Shown here one piece after another: positions 58,788 to 64,000 of a DNA stretch of 64,000 nt (position 1 is the first letter of the stretch; each line of letters starts with the position of its first letter). Below the pieces are notes generated by a model. It was not told the DNA's origin, searched no databases, and was given only the letters and a program-made list of their open reading frames with translations. The position numbers and the translations under genes were made by a program. The DNA comes from Triops longicaudatus. Its lineage: Eukaryota > Arthropoda > Branchiopoda > Notostraca > Triopsidae. The stretch is from contig JAGQDJ010000050.1 in assembly GCA_022885665.1 (NCBI GenBank), positions 124,001 through 188,000 on the forward strand. The letters run 5' to 3'.

Positions 58788-61700
58788 ATGAAACTCACGT
58801 TTGGATTTATTGGAATACTATGTGCTCTTTGTAAGTATGATTCCTCACATTGTAATGCGGGTGATACCATCGCTCCACTTTCGCGTTGTGTTTTAGTATG
58901 CTTACCTGTGGGCCTTAACTTTGCCGTTCATCCCCTCCTAACGGGACTACGAATTAAAATAAGCGTCTTTTGTAGACAGTAATTAACTCTGTTAAATTTC
59001 AGGTGTTAAACTGATTCTGTTTTTATTTAGTAACGAATTTTGCTGCGTAAAAGAAGAGGAAGTAAAGGTTTGCCATAAAAGTAGTACACCACCTCGGTTA
59101 AAGCTCAGTGAGGAAAGAGTGACTCAAGCACGGAAAGCGAGACAAATTAGAGAGCACTACTTTCATCGTTAAGACTTTTAATCTTCTTTTAAGTCCCTGA
59201 GAGCCTATTCTATTTTCGTAATTTTTTCTTTCAAGTACTGTGTGCATGTGTAGTATTTTCTGGCACAGTATTTTTCTGGCACTCAGAACCGGTTTCATAC
59301 AAGTTGCAGATTCTTTCACACTTTCGTAGTATAGGCCTACGTAACTGTAAATTTAAATATAACAGTACGTGGTGTTTCGGCCACTTTTTTTGTTACCTAA
59401 CTGAACTATGTGTTCTTTGAGAAAAAAAAAGAGTGTTACGGTGTTATGCGGGATTGCATCCATGTGAAAGCGGAGAGAAGCCGGAAACATTTCACCGATT
59501 GAGGTCAGGGGGAAAATGCCGACTGGGTTTCTTCCCTTGCTGCAACCAATGCTGCATCCTAAGATGGGCACAGAAACCGAATTGACGACCTCTTTGTTAC
59601 GTATTTTCTTTAAAAACAAGTATACGTTTGTACAAAAGGATCGCATTATTACTCGTAAGATACGGTCATTTTTCAATTATAGTCCAAGTTTATTTTCTGA
59701 AAATGTACAGCATTGCAATATTTTCATCTTATAAAAAATTTCCAGTTGAAGTAGTTCCACTCGTCTCCTTTGGAGGCTTACGTTGAGAAAGTCACGTTTG
59801 ACCCTTCGTCACCGGATTGACCCGGTGTTAAGAACAGTTTAGCTATAGACGTAGTTTGGCTCTACCCCAACACTTAAATAATGAGTTTTTTATTGGAAAA
59901 AAATCACGAAAAAATTATGAAGATTAGTATTTCAAAAACTGCTACACAAGCTTTCTTCACCAAATATATTAATGAAAGTAAAGTCGAAAAACATACATAA
60001 GTAAACGAAAATTCCTCGACCTTGTTTTCTTCTCTACAGCTTCCATGACGCTTTAACCCTCGTAAGCGATGCTGCCAATACTAATAAGTCCGTAATGACG
60101 AAAAGTCATTGTAATTACGAAAGTTATCATATGTTTTTATTCTGAAATTTTTAAGTATAATAGATTTTCAATAATTTACGTAAATAGAAGATATGGGCGA
60201 GTTAAGCAGAAAGAAATATTATGCTTTCAAAATTTCTTGCTTACGATTTCCCTCATTTTCGCTCCAGCATTGCGTGTGCCTGAAGGTTGTTTTCCTGTAA
60301 TTTCCTTGACAATAATACGGAAAAGGATCCATCAGCGAAATTCTTTACATTTTACCTGCTTAGGATGGGCCGAATACCGTTAGGTCAAACGCGGCAATAT
60401 CTACGGGGGACAATGACTTTGTACAGTATTATGTGCGGGAACTCGAATACGTCCTTCGCATTAAAGAGTTCTGAGCCCACTATGTGCGTCAAGAAATTTA
60501 CGACATATACAATACACAGGAGTGTATTTGATAGCCTACAAAGTTAGCGCTCGCAATACTGAATTCGAATGTCTTGATTGTTGTGTTTCAAATACACTGA
60601 GAACAGGAAGCGTTCCTTGAACTTTACGGTACACTTTAGACATTATTTGAGCAAGCGTAACGTGTCAGGTGACGTAAAGATGCAGAAGTACTTGAAGTGT
60701 AATCCAGATCGAAATGACTTAAAAGCAAAACAGTACGGTTGTTATGAAAGAAAGTGAATTGAACTGGTGTTTCTTCTCGTCATTCTTACCGGAATGAAAC
60801 CATTCAGAATTGGACTTAATGCCCCGCTTGGTTCTTTTATTTTCCTTCACCTTGCCTGCAGGCTATACACCGAAGGGATTTTTACTTGTCCATAACTTCA
60901 AATTGTTTTGGCGTTTTCTTCCCATCACCTGAAGGTAGTAAACCACTGTTGAGCTAACTTGGTGTTCTCGGACGTGGCTACAATAAAAATCTTTTCCTTT
61001 TAATTTAGATTGTAATGGATTGCTCAGACCTTGAAAGAAAGCTTTGTGGTTTCACCCTAAAAAGTTCATTCGAACTTGGCAGGACTCGCTAAAAGTCGTG
61101 AAACTCTATTCTAAGGAGTTAGCCAAGGAAAACCTGCCCACAAAACGCACACTTGACGCTAGATCGATAGCAGATGAAACTTTTATTTAGTTTATTCATG
61201 GAGAAAGACAAGAATCTAATTTGCATACATTTTTATAATTGATTGTCATTGCCCGGAAATGCCGTTCACGTGGTCGTCCAACAATAGTGTTGCTTTTACG
61301 GATGGAAAGACTTTCTGTACAAGCATAGGTAGTTTGTTTGATGGGATATCAAGGGAGTCTTGTATAGCGAAACGGAAGGCGCTGTTTATCTGTAACGTTA
61401 TGGCATTACGGCACATTGCAACCGGGGAAACAGAAGTCAATAGCAAGGTTAGCAGGAAGGGAGGAAATTGTCTGCAACAACAATTATTGATTGATTACTT
61501 ATCTTACAGAGCCGAGCTGCATGAATTGAAATGGACTTAATGCGCAGTCCGTGATGTGTCGTGACCCTCTGACACTGGACTTAAAAGGATTGACGGGGTT
61601 TCTTGGGTCATGGGCAAATTTCACTTCCAGTGAAAGCCGTAGATTTTCGTGTACGGTTTGAAGTGAGAATAGAAATAATAGTTGCAGCACACAAAAATGT

Positions 61701-64000
61701 ACATCAGAGGCGGTTGTGATCTACGTATGTTGCACTTCAAGAGGAATATCGCGGTACATGAAGAGGCTAGAGTGACTCGGAAATTGTGCGACCCTTCATA
61801 TTTTTCAAGTACAAAGAACGTACGATGGAAATAGGCGTGTGGAATTTTTAACCTTAGTTGAGAAAACGTATTGTCGTAATTTCTGAATAAATAGTATTAT
61901 AAGTCTACGTAACTAAAAAAAAATACACGTAGGCATTTGGTGGTTTTGACCCTTTGAGAAAGGAGCAAATTAAAAAAGAGAATAAAGTAACTTATTAAAT
62001 AAAAATAGGTGTACATCTATGGTGGCCCTAAGTTAGGCAAACTATTAAGATATAATGCACTGGAATTAAAAAGTGAGACAACAAAGGTAACTCATGTTTG
62101 GTACTTATTATTGTTTTCCAACCTAACTTGGTAACATTTAGTGCTTTTCACCAAAAGAATGGAATTTCACTTATTTTGGTGGTTGTATTCTTATTAATGT
62201 GTAGTCACTCGTAAAGACAACAGTTTCTGTGTGAAGGATAAGTTCTAAGAATTACATAAAAATGTTTCCTAAATAATTCTTTAGTTATTTTAAACGATCG
62301 GGTTTGAAATCCATGGACTGTAGTAAGAAAAAAAATTCTATAAAATCTTTCTTGACAGAGATGGATTTGAAATGGCTCCTATAATGACTATGTGCTGAAG
62401 ATTACTTACGCATAAGCACAATTGAAGACTACATTGAAGAGAATGACGGCAGAGTGCCCCGCAAATACCGTTATTGCTAAAAAGTAAAGAACAAAACCAA
62501 AATAACGGTTCCACAGGGGGCGATTGATAAAACGAGGATAATCTATTTTTAACAATTGTTACTCAATTGTTTCACTTTCAAGTTACGGAAGCTTCTCACA
62601 TAGCCAGGGTGGACGCTTGCCTTGTAATCATAATTGCGGTTTATATTTCAACTCCAGTACTAAGTGAAAAGTGGAAAACCGTTGATGCTTTCAGTTGCCC
62701 CTTCTCTAAATTCATCAAAAGGCAGAACATTGTTGCGCTAATCGTGGTCTGAATAACTTTGTTCATCGTTATACGATACAATCTAGTAACACATTTAACC
62801 AGCTGTTTCTTGTTGTTACTTTTTTGGAATTCAGGTTGTGGAGTGAATCGAAGCTGCAGTGCGGAGCCGTTCCACTCTGTTAGTCAAGAAGGACTCCACG
62901 CCCAGCTTCAGCCTACGAAAGAGGTGTCAGGGAGAAATGCACGTTCGCTAGTAAAGTTTCCAGAAGATCCCGATGTTCGGTGGAAAGACACGCGTCTCGC
63001 CAAATTGGACAAAGCATGGAGTGCGGGCAAAGGCAAACATCAACAAGAAATCGGAGACGACAAGGCGAGTCTAAAGAAAAACTACAACGGGAACTACAGA
63101 GATGGCAAGTCTGACGCAAACTTGGATAGTCCTACCACGCCCTCGGAGCTACCCACCGAAGGTGACTACGAAGATGGCTACGAGACCGGTGCCTTCAACG
63201 TATCTTCCTTACGCCAATCTGAACGCAAAGCCGAACCGGACGTTCAAGATATCATATCCGGTATTGTGCACTTGTTAGGCAGCAAAGTGGCCCTGCACGC
63301 CGCCAACACGGACATCAACGCACCAAAACATCCATCTGCGTTACAAAACACGAGAATCAACAACCGTGGTCCGCCACGCGTTACCGAAATTCCCTTCGAA
63401 GCAATTCCTCTACAAGCCGGTAACTCGGCCAATCGACCACCGTTCGGTCCCATAAGACGACCTGGATGGCCGAACTCACCCTTGTCTACCAGTGCACCCT
63501 TACCTTTTGCCTCTGGCGTACCTTTGCCCGTTCAACTTGTCCCTACACGAGGCTCTGGTCCTAATACCATCCCTCTAAGACCAGACAGGCCATTACTGCC
63601 AAATCCTGGTGTTCCAAACCAGATACCGAGCAAACCAGAAGTTCCAGAAGCTCCAAGTGCACCAGCTTCAGCTGCAGTAGAGGAACCTGTACCCATTCCT
63701 TCAACGCCTGTTACCACCCCCGTACCAACAGTTACACCAGAAATAGAGCCATCGGTTGAAGATATTTCTGTCACGTTAACTGAGTCGAGCCTAGAGTCAT
63801 CTAGTAGCCAGTTAACTATACCTTCCTTGGTTACCACCCCCGAAGCGAAAGTGACCTCAAGGAATACAGCTTTGGAATCTTGGACTACACTCGAAATCTT
63901 GCCTACCAGTTCCAATATACCAATTTCATCCGTGACTCGTGCTGAAAGCAAGGTTACGTCAATTAGTAGTACAACCAGAGAAACAGCGCCCTCTTCTTCT
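58788..64000 (+). CDS. 5' part of a secreted or type I membrane, Pro/Thr/Ser-rich protein; runs off the window
   Basis: A 43-base exon (58788-58830) encodes MKLTFGFIGILCAL, a textbook signal peptide, and splices in phase across a 4-kb intron to an exon starting at 62835. That exon stays open for 388 codons to the last base of the window. The mature part begins CCGVNRSCSAEPFHS and continues with a charged region (GKGKHQQEIGDDKASLKKNY), then DVQDIISGIVHLLGSKVALH, RINNRGPPRVTEIPFEAIPL, RPPFGPIRRPGW and finally a mucin-like region rich in Pro, Thr, Ser and Val. I do not recognise the family. The block around DIISGIVHLLGSKV plus RINNRGPPR looks constrained compared with the low-complexity remainder. 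The link between the two exons is inferred from matching phase and the need for a signal sequence. Confidence 0.62.
58831..62834 (+). other. Proposed 4-kb first intron of the last gene
   Basis: No recognised exon or repeat. It is AT-rich with scattered short open frames. If the signal exon does not belong to the 62835 exon, this is intergenic sequence. Confidence 0.4.

Noticed and set aside
1..64000. Search for tRNA, rRNA, CRISPR arrays and prokaryotic or viral genes
   Set aside because: No cloverleaf B-box pairs, spaced repeats or such coding sequences were seen by eye. A covariance-model scan would be needed for small RNAs.

Overview
The window is nuclear DNA from an invertebrate animal. 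Genes are split by GT-AG introns, many only about 50-60 bases long, with some kilobase-scale ones. The proteins (extended synaptotagmin, SV2-type transporter, two-pore K+ channel, LAMMER/CLK kinase, PEAK/PRAG pseudokinase scaffold, lunapark, C2orf69, PTRHD1, NTAQ1, CDV3, SEM1) form an animal set. I cannot fix the phylum. I see no prokaryotic or viral gene, no tRNA or rRNA, and no CRISPR array. Exon structures below were assembled by hand from splice signals, reading phase and remembered family sequences; ends may be off by a base or two.

Layout. 0-10 kb: the 3' end of an extended synaptotagmin (+), an unrecognised zinc-finger protein (-), and a single-pass, tyrosine-motif-rich adaptor resembling Cbp/PAG (+), the latter two divergent. 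11.8-21.6 kb: a CLK/LAMMER kinase (+) with an unusual 1.8-kb symmetric exon. 22.6-28.3 kb: a Ser/Thr-rich single-pass membrane protein (+), a Prune/PPX-type phosphoesterase (-), and an arrestin-domain protein (+) whose start codon lies about 96 bases from Prune's. 29.6-39.3 kb: lunapark, the proteasome subunit SEM1/DSS1, a K2P channel, C2orf69, PTRHD1 (-), NTAQ1, and a small RNF180-like zinc protein. 41.6-49 kb: a PEAK/PRAG-type scaffold pseudokinase and CDV3. 50.2-54.7 kb: an SV2-like transporter (-). 58.8 kb to the end: a signal-peptide exon plus a long open frame running off the window, probably the start of a large secreted or membrane-anchored Pro/Thr/Ser-rich protein.

Four small non-autonomous elements are well enough preserved to call. 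Two are hAT-like MITEs with perfect 8-bp target duplications (7651-7821 and 46657-46825). One is a pogo/Tigger-like element flanked by TA inside a K2P intron (34221-34414). One is a 128-bp hairpin element (49773-49900). A 17-base assembly gap lies inside the second hAT-like element.

The genes do not form one pathway; this is an ordinary mixed gene neighbourhood. Two scaffolds that look connected to Src/Csk tyrosine signalling (the PAG-like adaptor and the PEAK/PRAG-like protein) occur in it, and several genes touch membranes or ubiquitin and proteasome biology. The most unusual signals are the many-tyrosine PAG-like adaptor, the CLK giant exon, a lysine in the second pore filter of the K2P channel, the eroded catalytic loop of the PEAK-like protein, and a free-standing RNF180-type N-terminal domain without a RING.
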